From Haloferax mucosum ATCC BAA-1512 (GTDB taxonomy: Archaea > Halobacteriota > Halobacteria > Halobacteriales > Haloferacaceae), in the NCBI RefSeq assembly GCF_000337815.1, contig NZ_AOLN01000006.1, positions 295,377-359,376 on the forward strand: a stretch of DNA of 64,000 nt. Reading direction: 5' to 3'. Both the position numbers and the translations under genes were made by a program. Position 1 is the first letter of the stretch, and each line of letters opens with the position of its first letter. Under the pieces are notes generated by a model, which made no database searches, was not told the origin of the DNA, and saw only the letters and a list, made by a program, of their open reading frames with translations. Positions 8,111-18,143 of this stretch are shown in pieces.

Positions 8111-9256
8111 ATGCCCGAATTCGACCACACGAGACGTTCACTACTCGCTAGCGGCGCGGCGGCCATCTCTCTGGGCTTCGCAGGCTGTATCCAGAGCGGT
8201 GGCGGCGACAGCGACGGCCAATCCAACGAGTCTACGACTGGCTCGGACAGTTCGTCCGAGGGAGGCGACGGCGCATCGAGCTTCGACCCGGCGAATCCCG
8301 AGTTCCCGCAACCGATGGCGACGCTCATCAGCGCCGGGTTCGAGACGGGGTCGCTTTCGGACCTCGAAAACATGGAAGAGCGGGAAAAGCCCCGCTACGG
8401 GAAGCCAGTCAAGGAGACGCCGTCGAAAGAAAGCGAACTCCTCGACCCCGACAAACTCGCGTTTGCGATGACGCCGTCCGAGGACCCGGCGGCCTACCGG
8501 ACGACGATGAAGCCGCTCATGGACAACATCGCCAAAGAGACCGGCAAGGAAGTCGAATACTTCCCGCTCCAGTCGTACGCGTCGCAGGTCGAAGCGATGC
8601 GCTCCGAGCGACTCCACATCGCCGGATTCTCTACGGGACCGACGCCGTTCGCCGTGAACCTCGCCGGTGCCGTGCCCTTCTCCCTGCAGGTCTCCGGAGA
8701 AGGTGACTTCGGCTACCGCCTCTGGCTGGCGACGCAGGCCGACAACGACGACATCAACTCGCTTTCGGACCTGCAGGGCAAGCGCGTCGCCCACTCCGAA
8801 CCGTCGTCGAACTCCGGCAACCAAGCGCCCCGCGCGCTCTTCGCCAATCAGGGCGTCGTCCCCGGCGACGACTACGAAGTCGCCTACTCTGGCGGTCACG
8901 AACAGAGCGTCCTCGGCGTCGCCAACGGCGACTACGACGCCGCACCCGTCTGCAGTACATGCGTGACGCGTGTCGCAAACGCCGGGAACCTCGACCCCTC
9001 GAACATCAAGGTCGTCTGGGCGAGCAATCCCTTCCCGACGACGAGCTTTACGTATCGTTACAACCTCACGCCCGAGATTCAGGAGGGTATCCGGGCCGCG
9101 TTCACCGACTACGACTACTCCGACACGCAAATCGCAGAGACCTTCGAGGGGCGCGGCAAGTTCACCGAAATCGACTACGCGACCGCTTACGACATCATCC
9201 TCCAGATTCAGGAGAACAACGGTGTCGAGTACCAGACGGACAACCTCGGGGAATAA
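8111..9256 (+). CDS. phnD: PhnD-type phosphonate/phosphate/phosphite-binding lipoprotein
   Basis: The 381-residue protein begins with a Tat lipoprotein signal: twin arginine in HTRRSLLASG and a lipobox ending in GFAGC (Cys 26), then a Ser/Gly/acidic linker before the solute-binding domain. The domain shows PhnD features: FAMTPSEDPAAYRTTMKPL, YASQVEAMRSERLHIAGFSTGP, the SLSDLQGKRVAHSEPSSNSG loop that contacts the phosphorus group, and GGHEQSVLGVANGDYDAAPVC. It would sit on the outer membrane face and deliver an organophosphorus compound or oxyanion to the permease encoded downstream. No C-P lyase or phosphonatase genes are in the window, so the exact ligand is open. Confidence 0.9.
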   Translation: MPEFDHTRRSLLASGAAAISLGFAGCIQSGGGDSDGQSNESTTGSDSSSEGGDGASSFDPANPEFPQPMATLISAGFETGSLSDLENMEEREKPRYGKPVKETPSKESELLDPDKLAFAMTPSEDPAAYRTTMKPLMDNIAKETGKEVEYFPLQSYASQVEAMRSERLHIAGFSTGPTPFAVNLAGAVPFSLQVSGEGDFGYRLWLATQADNDDINSLSDLQGKRVAHSEPSSNSGNQAPRALFANQGVVPGDDYEVAYSGGHEQSVLGVANGDYDAAPVCSTCVTRVANAGNLDPSNIKVVWASNPFPTTSFTYRYNLTPEIQEGIRAAFTDYDYSDTQIAETFEGRGKFTEIDYATAYDIILQIQENNGVEYQTDNLGE

Positions 9257-9274
9257 TCCACACCACCCAGTTCA

Positions 9275-10069
9275 ATGCTGACCGTCAACGACATCAAAAA
9301 AGTATACGATTCCGGCGACCAGGCCCTGAAGGGCCTCTCGATGGAAGTCAGTGGCAACGAAATCGTCTCGATTATCGGGCCGAGCGGGGCGGGGAAGAGT
9401 ACGCTCATCCGCTGTATCAACCGTCTTACCGAGCCGTCGAGCGGCGAAGTGTGGCTCGGAGACACCGAGATTACGGCCCTGTCGAGCAAGGAACTCCGCA
9501 AGGCCCGCCGCGATATGGGGCTAATCCACCAGGAGTTCAACCTCGTCGAGCGCCTGACCGTGATGGAGAACGTCCTCTCGGGGCGGCTGGGATATATGAG
9601 CACACTCGACGCCTTCCGGCGTAACTTCGACAGTGAAGACATCGCCAAGGCGAGAGCGGTTCTACGTCGCGTCGGACTCGAAGGCGTCGAAAACGACCGC
9701 GCGGACGAGCTCTCGGGTGGCCAGCGTCAGCGCGTCGGCATCGCCAGAGCCGTCATCCAGCGTCCGAAAATCCTCCTCGTTGACGAGCCGACGAGCGCGC
9801 TCGACCCCGAGACGTCGATCGAGGTGATGGACCTACTGACCGAAATCGCGCGCGAAGACGACATCCCGGTCCTCATCAACATCCACGAGGTCGATCTCGC
9901 AACCGAGTACGCAGACCGCGTCGTCGGGCTGAGCGACGGCGAACTCGTCTTCGAGGGCGACGCCGACGAACTCGACGAACGCGCCAAAGACATCATCTAC
10001 CGCGACGGCCAATCGCGCGAAGAACGCGACGCCGCCAAAGCGGAACAGCAAGCGAGCGCGGGGGAGTAA
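9275..10069 (+). CDS. phnC: PhnC-type ABC transporter ATPase
   Basis: The 264-residue ATPase contains Walker [10 protein letters not shown] (residues 35-43), the Q-loop in [21 protein letters not shown], signature [14 protein letters not shown], Walker [14 protein letters not shown] and the H-switch NIHEVDLA. The [26 protein letters not shown] stretch is characteristic of PhnC among ABC ATPases. It follows phnD after 18 bases and precedes the two permease genes, forming one operon. The C-terminal 25 residues are rich in Glu, Ala and Lys. Confidence 0.93.
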   Translation: MLTVNDIKKVYDSGDQALKGLSMEVSGNEIVSIIGPSGAGKSTLIRCINRLTEPSSGEVWLGDTEITALSSKELRKARRDMGLIHQEFNLVERLTVMENVLSGRLGYMSTLDAFRRNFDSEDIAKARAVLRRVGLEGVENDRADELSGGQRQRVGIARAVIQRPKILLVDEPTSALDPETSIEVMDLLTEIAREDDIPVLINIHEVDLATEYADRVVGLSDGELVFEGDADELDERAKDIIYRDGQSREERDAAKAEQQASAGE

Positions 10070-10072
10070 GCG

Positions 10073-10885
10073 ATGGCGACCAGGTCCGACGTGGCCGACG
10101 GCGAATGGGAGCGCCCGACCGCCTTCTACAATCGAACGACGAAGTACCTCGTCTACACCGCCGTCGTCGCGTTCGTCCTCTATAGCCTCTGGAGCATCGG
10201 CATCCCGATAGACCGGTTCCGCCGCGGTATCGGGGCCGGTATCGACCTCGTCTCGAACATGCTCCCGCCGGCGTTGACGCCAGTTCAGTTCGAACTGATG
10301 GTACAGGGAATCGTCGAGAGTATTCTCATGTCCATCGTCGCCACGACGCTCGGCATCATCGTCAGCGCGCCCGTGGCGTTCATGGCGGCCAACAACCTCG
10401 CCCCGCGGCCGGTCTACTTCGTCGGGCGCGGCATCATCGCCGTCTCGCGGTCGTTTCACGAACTCATCGTCGCCATCGTCATGGTGAAAGCGGTCGGGTT
10501 CGGCCCGCTCGCGGGCGTGCTCGCCCTCGGGTTCAAGACGGTCGGCTTCTTCGCAAAGCTCCTCTCGGAGGAAATCGAGGATATCGACACCGGACAGATG
10601 CAAGCTATCGAGGCCGTCGGCGGCAGTCGCATGCAGGTGTACCTCTACAGCGTGCTCCCGCAGATTGTCCCGCGCATCATCGGCCTGTCTATCTACCGCC
10701 TCGACATCAATCTGCGACATAGCACCGTCGTCGGCATCGTCGGCGCGGGTGGTATCGGTATCACCCTCCTGAACTCGTTCCAGAAGTACGACTTCCAGTA
10801 CAGTTCGATGATTATCCTCGTCATCGTCGGCATCGTCATGATCGGTGAGGCCGCGAGCGCCTACGCCCGACGGAGGGTCCAATAG
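10073..10885 (+). CDS. phnE: PhnE-type ABC permease (first copy)
   Basis: The 270-residue protein has six or so hydrophobic segments and the binding-protein-dependent transport EAA loop (AVGGSRMQVYLYSVLPQIVPRI). It carries PhnE motifs such as RSFHELIVAIVMVKAVGFGPLAGVLALG and the C-terminal HSTVVGIVGAGGIGITLLNSFQKYDF. It starts three bases after phnC and abuts the second permease gene, with which it probably forms a heterodimeric membrane channel. Confidence 0.92.
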   Translation: MATRSDVADGEWERPTAFYNRTTKYLVYTAVVAFVLYSLWSIGIPIDRFRRGIGAGIDLVSNMLPPALTPVQFELMVQGIVESILMSIVATTLGIIVSAPVAFMAANNLAPRPVYFVGRGIIAVSRSFHELIVAIVMVKAVGFGPLAGVLALGFKTVGFFAKLLSEEIEDIDTGQMQAIEAVGGSRMQVYLYSVLPQIVPRIIGLSIYRLDINLRHSTVVGIVGAGGIGITLLNSFQKYDFQYSSMIILVIVGIVMIGEAASAYARRRVQ

Positions 10886-11692
10886 ATGTCGAGTGAATCC
10901 TCGGACGCGGGCGCGCAGTGGGAGCGGTTCGAACCCCGCGAGCGCCTGCTTCGGTATCTCGTCACGCTCGGCGCGTTGGTCGTCCTCGCCGCCTCGTGGC
11001 GGGCGATGGACATCAACTACGGCTACGTCGCGTCCGCGCCCCAAGAAGTGATGGACCTCTTTACGCGGATGTACCCGCCGAACGTGATGTACACGCGGGA
11101 AATCGCCCGCCCGCTCCTCGAAACGATCAATATCTCGATTCTCGGAACGGCACTCGCAATCGTCATGGCGCTTCCGGTCGCGTTCCTGAGCGCCAGCAAC
11201 ACGACGCCGAATCGAGCGACGTACCTGCTCGGGAAGTTCATCGTCTCGTTCACGCGGTCCGTGAACGTCATCATCTGGGCGCTCATCTTCGTCGCGGTGT
11301 TCGGACCCGGCGCGCTCGCCGGCGTGCTGGCGATTGCCGTCCGGTCTGTCGGATTCACCGCGAAACTCCTCGGCGAAGCCATCGAGGAGATAGACCCCGG
11401 CGAAGTCGAAGCTATCAGAGCAACCGGCGCATCGACACTCCAGACGTTCATCTACGGCATCGTGCCGCAGATCAAGCCGGCGTTCATCAGCGTCGCCACC
11501 TTCCGCTGGGACATCAACGTGCGCGCGTCAACCATCATCGGATTCGTCGGCGCGGGCGGCATCGGCGTCGCCCTCCAGACGAATATTAACTACTTCAAGT
11601 GGGACGCCGTGCTCACGATTCTCATCGCCATCCTCGGCATCGTCCTCGTCAGCGAGGGTGTCTCGGCGTACCTCCGCAGAAAGGTAAGCTAA
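10886..11692 (+). CDS. phnE: PhnE-type ABC permease (second copy)
   Basis: The 268-residue permease is a diverged relative of the previous product with the same layout: N-terminal helix, RSVNVIIWALIFVAVFGPGALAGVLA, EAA loop (RATGASTLQTFIYGIVPQIKP) and the closing ASTIIGFVGAGGIGVALQTNINYF motif. Its ATG follows the stop of the first phnE without any gap. Paired, non-identical PhnE subunits are common in phosphite/phosphonate importers. A short T-run follows the stop. Confidence 0.92.
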   Translation: MSSESSDAGAQWERFEPRERLLRYLVTLGALVVLAASWRAMDINYGYVASAPQEVMDLFTRMYPPNVMYTREIARPLLETINISILGTALAIVMALPVAFLSASNTTPNRATYLLGKFIVSFTRSVNVIIWALIFVAVFGPGALAGVLAIAVRSVGFTAKLLGEAIEEIDPGEVEAIRATGASTLQTFIYGIVPQIKPAFISVATFRWDINVRASTIIGFVGAGGIGVALQTNINYFKWDAVLTILIAILGIVLVSEGVSAYLRRKVS

Positions 11693-11717
11693 CCGCGCGC
11701 CAACCCGTCGGCGACTA

Positions 11718-11722
11718 TTTTT
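11718..11722 (+). terminator. T-run terminator after the phn operon
   Basis: Five consecutive T bases follow the phnE stop by about 25 bases, inside GC-rich sequence. Archaeal terminators are often simple T-runs; the call is weak because the run is short. Confidence 0.3.
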
Positions 11723-11792
11723 CGGGCGCGACGTGTCGTCCGCGTTCATCGCGTCGAACACGTCCTGTGTGCGTCTCTCCGCTCGTCTGCGG

Positions 11793-12023
11793 TCATCGGT
11801 TCGGAACGGTGCGAGCGAGATAGAGGGTGAGAGCGACGAAATACATCCCGCTTGCGAGTAGCGGAACGACCAACAGCGACCGCTCTGCGGGCGTCGAAAG
11901 GCGAAACTGGTAGCTCACCCATCCCAGACAGACGAGAGACAGCGCGCCGAATGTGGTTCCCGCGAAGACGGCAAGCCGAGCCGACACCGGAAGTCCCCAC
12001 CAGACGCGGTGGGCGAGTGACAT
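11793..12023 (-). CDS. Small two-helix membrane protein of unknown function
   Basis: The 76-residue protein has two clear hydrophobic helices, around residues 15-38 (RLAVFAGTTFGALSLVCLGW) and 48-68 (LLVVPLLASGMYFVALTLYL), joined by a short polar loop, with a basic tail (RTVPNR). Codon usage matches its neighbours. It is not recognised as a named family. It stands alone, converging with the phn operon. Confidence 0.6.
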   Translation of the reverse strand: MSLAHRVWWGLPVSARLAVFAGTTFGALSLVCLGWVSYQFRLSTPAERSLLVVPLLASGMYFVALTLYLARTVPNR

Positions 12024-12390
12024 CTTCGTTCGTCTCTAGTTATCGTCGCCCAGTTTAAAATTCACGTTGTTAGATACGACTGCGGTGGTATCGGGAAACA
12101 CGACAGCGCAGTCACGAAGGGGGAGGGAGGCGGGTCACGACTCTGTGGTCGGTCCGCGAACGGACTCGACCGAGAACGCGCGCGACCCGCGCCGTCCGTG
12201 AAATCATATGGTACGCGTCACAGGACCGGACAGTACGTCCTGTGTCTCTGCGTTTCTGCCCGGTACTAGTAGCTATATTGGTACACCCATCAAATCGTGG
12301 GACTTCGCGGCTGTGTGGTTGGTTCCGAGGGAAAACAGCGGTCAGTCAATGCCGGTGATAGGAAGCGTCGCCTCACGCGACACCCCGAAC
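12024..12390. other. Intergenic stretch, no gene seen
   Basis: These 367 bases separate the small membrane protein gene from the stop of the histidine kinase gene. The reading frames present are short or look like noise, and no RNA gene or clear repeat was recognised. Confidence 0.5.
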
Positions 12391-13953
12391 TTACACAGAA
12401 CCGTACGACCGCTTAGGCCGAAACTCGAACCGCGCGCCGCCGCTCGGGTCCTCGGTGACGGCGGCGGCCCACCCGTGGGCGTCGGCGATCTCCTTGACAA
12501 TCGATAGACCGAGACCGGTTCCCTGCGCGGCGGTCGAATAGCCGGGGTTGAAAACCTGCTCGCGCTGTTTGGTCGGGATGCCACAACCGTTGTCGGCGAC
12601 AAAAAAGCCGTCGTCGAGCGGGCCGACGGTGACAGCCGTCGCGTCGCCGTGGGTAATCGCGTTCCGAAAGAGGTTCTCGAAGAGATGCCGACTCCGGGTG
12701 TCGTCGGCTTCGACGGTGAACTCGTCTGTCCCGTCCGTCTCGACTGTGAGCGTCGCCGCCCCCGTTTGGACGTGGTCCCACGATTCGACCGCGAGTGTCT
12801 TCATATCGACTGGTTCGGGGTCCATGACACGCTCTCCCTCGCGCGCGAGCATCAAGACGCCCTCGATGACCTCCTCCATGCGCTTGTGTGCGCGCGTCAT
12901 TCGGTCGAGTTGCTCCGTAAAATCGCGCATCTGTCCAAGCGTCCCTTCGGCGACGTTCAGCGGGTTCCGCAGGTCGTGGGAGACGGTCTGTGCGAACCGT
13001 TCGAGTCGCTCGTTTTCGTGGGCTAGCTCCTGTTCGTGTTCGAGGGTTCGCAAGGCGGCTTCGGCGTTCATCCCAAGGATTTCGACGAGTTGCGTGTCGG
13101 TGTCGGTGAAGGCGTCGGGGGCGGTCTGGCCGACGCTGATGATGCCGTATTCGCCGAGCGGGACATAGAGCCACGACCGAATCGACCCGCGGGGTCCGGT
13201 GTCGATATCGTCGTCTGCGGCCGCGCGAATGTCGTCGTAGACACGCGGGTCTCCCGCGGTGAAGATGTCGCCGACGAGGCTGTCGTCGATGTCGTAGACG
13301 GGGCGGTCGCCGAGGAGGTCCGTGGTCCGCTCATCGACGTGGACGGGAATCAACTGGTCGTCCTCGCGGAGTCGGACGACGTTGATTGGAAAGCCGAGGA
13401 TGGCCGTAATCGCCTCGCCGACGCCGGTAGCGACGTCGGCGAACCGTTCGGCTTGAAAGAGGTCTCGCGTCGCGCTGTGCAGGGCTTCGATACTCCGCTC
13501 GCGCTCCCACTTTTCGGTGATTTCGATGTTGATGGCGACGTAGCCGTGTCTCTCCCCGTCTTGTGTGATGGGTGCGATAGTCTGTTCGATGACGTAGGTC
13601 TCTCCGTTCTTGCGCTTGTTGACGAGTTCTCCTTCCCACACGTCACCCGACGAGATGGTCTCCCACATCTCGGCGTAGTGGTCGTCGTCGTGGACGCCCG
13701 AACGAAGCATGCTCGGGTCGTTACCGACGGCTTCCGAGGCGTCGTAGCCAGTCGTCTCCTCGAACGCCGAGTTGACGTACTGAATCGTCCCATCGAGGTC
13801 GGTGAACATCACGACGTGCCCGGAGCTTTCGACCGCCTCACGGAAGTACAACTGATCGACCATCTCCCGGTTCGAAGACGCGTTCCACCCCCCATCGAAA
13901 CGAACGTCTCCGTCGGCACAACGGTTCCCGTACGACAGAGACAACTTATCCAT
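12391..13953 (-). CDS. PAS-GAF sensor histidine kinase
   Basis: The 520-residue protein lacks membrane helices, so it is a cytoplasmic sensor. Residues about 35-150 are a PAS domain (GTIQYVNSAFEETTGYDASE, then VNKRKNGETYVIEQTIAPI with a PAC segment GYVAINIEITE). A GAF-like domain follows (residues 165-310). The kinase core begins with the H-box ERFAQTVSHDLRNPLN, then the N-box LFRNAITHGD, G1 DNGCGIP and G2 TAAQGTGLGLSIVKEIADAHGW. A TTG lies further upstream, but the ATG at 13953 is preferred. No response regulator gene is adjacent, which is common for haloarchaeal orphan kinases. Confidence 0.88.
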   Translation of the reverse strand: MDKLSLSYGNRCADGDVRFDGGWNASSNREMVDQLYFREAVESSGHVVMFTDLDGTIQYVNSAFEETTGYDASEAVGNDPSMLRSGVHDDDHYAEMWETISSGDVWEGELVNKRKNGETYVIEQTIAPITQDGERHGYVAINIEITEKWERERSIEALHSATRDLFQAERFADVATGVGEAITAILGFPINVVRLREDDQLIPVHVDERTTDLLGDRPVYDIDDSLVGDIFTAGDPRVYDDIRAAADDDIDTGPRGSIRSWLYVPLGEYGIISVGQTAPDAFTDTDTQLVEILGMNAEAALRTLEHEQELAHENERLERFAQTVSHDLRNPLNVAEGTLGQMRDFTEQLDRMTRAHKRMEEVIEGVLMLAREGERVMDPEPVDMKTLAVESWDHVQTGAATLTVETDGTDEFTVEADDTRSRHLFENLFRNAITHGDATAVTVGPLDDGFFVADNGCGIPTKQREQVFNPGYSTAAQGTGLGLSIVKEIADAHGWAAAVTEDPSGGARFEFRPKRSYGSV

Positions 13954-14865
13954 ACTATCCGGTTCGTCCCGGCGCGCTTGAAGATAGCGCTCTCGCGCCA
14001 ACGTGACAGATTCGGTAGGTGAAGAGACGAAGAAGTAAGCGCCTCAGACGAGGAACAGTTAGTCTGTTTGCAGTTTTTGCTATGGTTTATGTCAGCAATC
14101 GAGCGATTATGTACTCATATCGAGTGGACGACGAACCGCGTGCAGACGACAGTCAATAGGGCCAGTCACGTCCCAGTGTGCGCGGCGAAACTGGGAGGTT
14201 TCCGCCGACTAAGACCGCTACTCGGAATTGCGTACTTTAGACACACATACCACTCGAAGAGAACTCACGCTGACAGACGGGTTCTCACGTGGTTGAATTG
14301 TTATGTATAATGACTGGTTTGTCGTTTCGGAGTTCGGTATCGTGGAATTTAGATGCAGAAATACCGATTAAATTCGGATAATACTGCAATATATTCGGAC
14401 TCGTGTTGCGTGACGCTGGCACCAAATATGTAACCAACGAGGATGGATTTGGAGCACGTCAAATCCGAGAGGACATTCTGGGTGGTGTATGACGAAGTAT
14501 GACGAAATGTGAATTGCGTCACACCCGAACTTTGGCGCGAATATATAACATGCATATTGGTGTTATACCTTCGTGCGCGATATGCGAGCAAGGGTGTAGC
14601 TGATTGGGGTCCGGCGGGGTCAGTCGAGGGTCCGTCAGGACGTGTTTGGTCTGGCGGAGGCAGTCCGCGTCCGGCAAGCTCCGCCACGTGTCGTCCCGGT
14701 GTCGTTGCGGCGTCGGTTCCGTTGTCGCAGGTCGGTTCGCTCGGCCTGTCACGCGCGCCTGCGACTTCGGCGGGTGACTTTGTGTGTCGGCGTCGCGGGC
14801 ATCAGGCGGGAAAAAGAGAGACTCAGGCTGAAACGAGGTCGGGTCGTCGAGTACCACGAGGGTCG
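13954..14865. other. Long intergenic region, no convincing gene
   Basis: About 900 bases, AT-richer between 14040 and 14580 than the flanks, with several TATA-like words (for example near 14385-14440 and 14535-14565). Open frames here lack haloarchaeal composition and conserved motifs. It may contain promoters or an unrecognised RNA, but nothing can be assigned. Confidence 0.45.
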
Positions 14866-16530
14866 TCAGGTCTCGTTTTCGGTCTCTCGGAGTTCCGTCC
14901 GTCGAATCTTGCCGGTCACGGTCTTCGGAAGCGACTCGCTGAACTCGATTTCGCGGGGGTACTCGTGCGCCGACAGTTCGGATTTGACGTGCGTTTTGAT
15001 GTCGTCGGCGAGGGCGTCCGAAGGTGTCGCGTCGGCGCTCGGAACGACAAACGCCTTGACGATGTTCCCGCGCTCGCGGTGAGGTTTGGGGACGACGGCC
15101 GCCTCCGCGACGGCGGGGTGTTCGCCGAGCGAGCTTTCAACTTCGAACGGACCGATGCGATAGCCGGACGAGAGAATCACGTCGTCGGCGCGGCCTTCGA
15201 ACCAGAAATACCCGTCTTCGTCCACGTGCGCGAGGTCGCCCGAGAGATACCATCGGCCGTCGGGACCGTCGATACAGCAGGCGCGCGTCTGCTCGGGTTT
15301 GTTCCAGTACTCCGCGAAGAAACACGGATAGTCACCGCGTTGGGCGATTTGACCCGTCTCGCCCGGCGGGAGAACCTCGCCGGTTTCGGGGTCAACGATG
15401 GTGGCTTCGATGCCGGGCAGAGGTTTTCCCATCGACCCCGGTCGGACGGGCATCGTCGGATAGTTGTTGAGTATCATGTTCGCGGTCTCGGTCTGGCCGT
15501 AGGTGTCGAGAATCGTCACGCCGAGAGTGTCTTCGGCCCACTCGACCACGCCCGCGCTCAGGGGTTCACCGATAGAAAGCGCGTGTCGGAGGTCCAAGTC
15601 GGTGTCCGAAAGCACGTCTTCGTGTTCGCGGAGCATGCGATAGGCCGTCGGGACCGAAAACAGAACCGTGACAGGATAGCTATCGAGCAGGTCGGCCCAC
15701 GTCTCGGGGTCGAACTCGCCTTCGTAGGTGAAAAGCGCCGACCCCCAGAACCACGCGCCGAGGGTGTTTATCGCCCCCGTGAGCCAGCCGAGGTCGCCGG
15801 TACTCCAATAGACGTCGCCGGGTTGCAGGTCAACCGCATCGCGTTGGGTCGCCGCGACGCCCGCAATCCAGCGGTGTTTGTGCAGGACGCCCTTCGCCAG
15901 TCCGGTCGTCCCCGAGGTGTAGTACAAAAGCGCGTTATCCTCGCCGGTCGTCCGCGCGGGTCGGTAGTCCGTGCTGGAATGGTCGAGCGCCGTGTTGAAG
16001 ACGACGTCGTCGGCCGGCGCGCCGCCACCGCGGTCTACGGTGATGACGTGTTCGACGCTCGGCGCGTCGGCGAGTGCGTCGGCGATGGTGTCGCGGTTGT
16101 CGGTCGTCGTGACCACGACCGAGGCGTTGCAGTCGTCGAGCCGATAGGAGATGCCGTCGGGACCGAAGCGTTCGTTGACGCTTCCCCACACCGCGCCGTG
16201 TTTGAGCGTCCCCACGAGTGCGACGTAGTGTTCCGGGATGCGCGGCATGTACGAAACCACGCGGTCGCCCTCGGCCACGCCGAGGTCGTCGAGGACGTGT
16301 GCGAACTGACTGGAGCGGTCCGCGAGTTCCCAGAAGGTCAGCGTCGTTAACTCGCCGTCCGTATCGACCTGATAGAGGGCCACGCGGTCTCGGTCGGTCG
16401 CGTGCCGGTCGGCGACCTCGTGGCCGATGTTGAGTTCGTCGGGGGCGTCCCACGACGCTTCAGCGTAGATGTCGTCCCACGAGAACGTTTCTCGTGCGAC
16501 GTCGTAGTCTTCTAAGTTGTGTGTTGACAT
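14866..16530 (-). CDS. AMP-forming acyl-CoA synthetase
   Basis: The 554-residue enzyme belongs to the ANL superfamily, which activates a carboxylic acid with ATP and transfers it to coenzyme A. Motifs in order: YYTSGTTGLAKGVLHKH (P-loop A3), TYGQTETAN (A5), YLSGDLAHVDEDGYFWFEGR (A7), DDVILSSGYRIGPFEVES (A8 hinge) and PKTVTGKIRR with the catalytic lysine (A10). Length and GRADDVI-type sequence resemble acetyl- or medium-chain acyl-CoA synthetases; the acyl substrate is uncertain. The gene is monocistronic as far as can be seen. Confidence 0.9.
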   Translation of the reverse strand: MSTHNLEDYDVARETFSWDDIYAEASWDAPDELNIGHEVADRHATDRDRVALYQVDTDGELTTLTFWELADRSSQFAHVLDDLGVAEGDRVVSYMPRIPEHYVALVGTLKHGAVWGSVNERFGPDGISYRLDDCNASVVVTTTDNRDTIADALADAPSVEHVITVDRGGGAPADDVVFNTALDHSSTDYRPARTTGEDNALLYYTSGTTGLAKGVLHKHRWIAGVAATQRDAVDLQPGDVYWSTGDLGWLTGAINTLGAWFWGSALFTYEGEFDPETWADLLDSYPVTVLFSVPTAYRMLREHEDVLSDTDLDLRHALSIGEPLSAGVVEWAEDTLGVTILDTYGQTETANMILNNYPTMPVRPGSMGKPLPGIEATIVDPETGEVLPPGETGQIAQRGDYPCFFAEYWNKPEQTRACCIDGPDGRWYLSGDLAHVDEDGYFWFEGRADDVILSSGYRIGPFEVESSLGEHPAVAEAAVVPKPHRERGNIVKAFVVPSADATPSDALADDIKTHVKSELSAHEYPREIEFSESLPKTVTGKIRRTELRETENET

Positions 16531-16716
16531 TTCGGCCGGAGTGATGGAGTGTGTCTAAATAATTGTGAGGGTTGGAAACAGTGAATACTGGGACGGTTGT
16601 CAGACCCTGCGTCGGTGTCGTCGGTCGTATGGTGTTCGGACGTTCTGTAATCGTGTGTCTCCGGTCGTCCTGTGAGACAGAGTGTGAGCACCCGCGTCGT
16701 CAGGTCCGACGAGAGA

Positions 16717-18000
16717 TTACTGGAGAGCCGTCTTCAGGTGAGGAGTCTCGGAAGCACCGGCCGGCACTAACTCGTCGATATCGACATCCGTTGGAAGGTG
16801 CGCGAGGACTACCGACGTATCGTCGGTTGTGATGTGAACGGTCTGCGTGTCGTGAGCGCGGTCGGCGTAGCGTACAAGTGAAGATACCCCCGCGACTTCG
16901 GTGATTTCGTTCCGCTCGACTCGCCATTGTACCTGTTCCAGAAGCCTGTCGTAGCCGACGAGTTCGGTGTCCACGAGGTAGTACTCCATCCAGTGGTAGT
17001 GGAGGACGTACTCTCCGAGTTTGAGGGGAGGAAACAACACCGCGACGATAGCGGTTGCAAAAAGCCAAATCGGGACGAACACTCGGACGAGTCGTTGTGC
17101 GCCGCCGGTGACCACGACCGGGAGCAGACAGAGTCCGGTGAAGAGCCAATAGGGGAGTATCAACCCGCTCGTCAACGCGAACGGCCACGCCGCCGAGAGT
17201 GTCGCACGGGAATCCGTCGGCACACTCAGTTGGGACTGTCCATCTATTGCATCGAGGCGAGTTGGGCGCGTCTCTGTCGGTGCGAGACCCAGTTTCTGTG
17301 TTACACTGTTATTCCAGTGGTCCAGTTGCCCGGGGCGGTGTCGCAGGAGTTCGTAGCCGGCTTTCATGCCGAACAGACTCCAAGCCAGCGTCTCGGTCGT
17401 CGGTATCTCAGCGCGGGTCAAGAACACCAGCGGCGCGAGGACGATACAGTACTCGATAGCGCGGTGGTTCAACGAGTAGCACGTGTGCGTCTTGTACTGT
17501 TCGTTACCGACGTACACGTCGAGACTCTCGAATACGTGCCGAGCACAGACGACCGCCGAAAACGCGAGGAGCCAGATGAGTGTCGAACCATTCGGTGTCT
17601 GCGTGTTCGCAACGAACGCGAACGGCGAGTCGATCACGAACACGACGGCAAACAAGAGCCATCCCGCACCGACGAAGAGATACATGAAGAGGTTCGGGAA
17701 GTTTCGGGGGTACACCGGTGGGACCCCGCTTACGACGCGGATGCCGCCCCGCTTCTCGGTGAACCCAGCGAACCGAAACCGGCCGTCTCCGCGGAACCGT
17801 AACTCCGAGTCGGGGGACGTACACAGGCTTTTGAGCGCCGACCACACGAGGACCAGTCCCGCCTCGGCCCAAACGAACGTCCCGAGGGTGACGACCGACC
17901 AGTCGAAGACGGTCAGGCCCGCTACCGGAAGGAAAACAGCAACCAGAAACAGCAGGTTGGCGCGTGTCAGAATAGTTCTGTAAGAGCGCCACTGAATCAT
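16717..18000 (-). CDS. Polytopic membrane protein, possibly DUF6498-like
   Basis: The 427-residue protein has about eight hydrophobic segments, spread through residues 10-60, 110-175, 190-215 and 275-345, and a soluble C-terminal domain of about 90 residues (from KLGEYVLHYHWMEYY onward). The layout recalls haloarchaeal DUF6498 membrane proteins, but this is from memory and unverified. A TTG at 18018 is an alternative start; the ATG at 18000 is preferred. It is divergent from the WecB-like gene. Function is unknown. Confidence 0.65.
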   Translation of the reverse strand: MIQWRSYRTILTRANLLFLVAVFLPVAGLTVFDWSVVTLGTFVWAEAGLVLVWSALKSLCTSPDSELRFRGDGRFRFAGFTEKRGGIRVVSGVPPVYPRNFPNLFMYLFVGAGWLLFAVVFVIDSPFAFVANTQTPNGSTLIWLLAFSAVVCARHVFESLDVYVGNEQYKTHTCYSLNHRAIEYCIVLAPLVFLTRAEIPTTETLAWSLFGMKAGYELLRHRPGQLDHWNNSVTQKLGLAPTETRPTRLDAIDGQSQLSVPTDSRATLSAAWPFALTSGLILPYWLFTGLCLLPVVVTGGAQRLVRVFVPIWLFATAIVAVLFPPLKLGEYVLHYHWMEYYLVDTELVGYDRLLEQVQWRVERNEITEVAGVSSLVRYADRAHDTQTVHITTDDTSVVLAHLPTDVDIDELVPAGASETPHLKTALQ

Positions 18001-18143
18001 CGGTACTAGTCTAGTCAATACATGATTGTCGAGAAGTCAAATAAATTCACGTTAATAAGCTGAGTGCTCCCAGGGGGAACACCTTCACTGATTCTGATTT
18101 CCGAATGATATATGGACCCTGTTTTCGTGTTGATAGACGTTCT

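Noticed and set aside
14068..14310. 80-codon frame in the long intergenic region
   Set aside because: It is basic, Cys/Trp-containing sequence without haloarchaeal acidity or any motif.
14509..16350. 613-codon plus-strand frame over the acyl-CoA synthetase gene
   Set aside because: It mirrors a protein with complete ANL motifs on the other strand and has no recognisable motifs itself.
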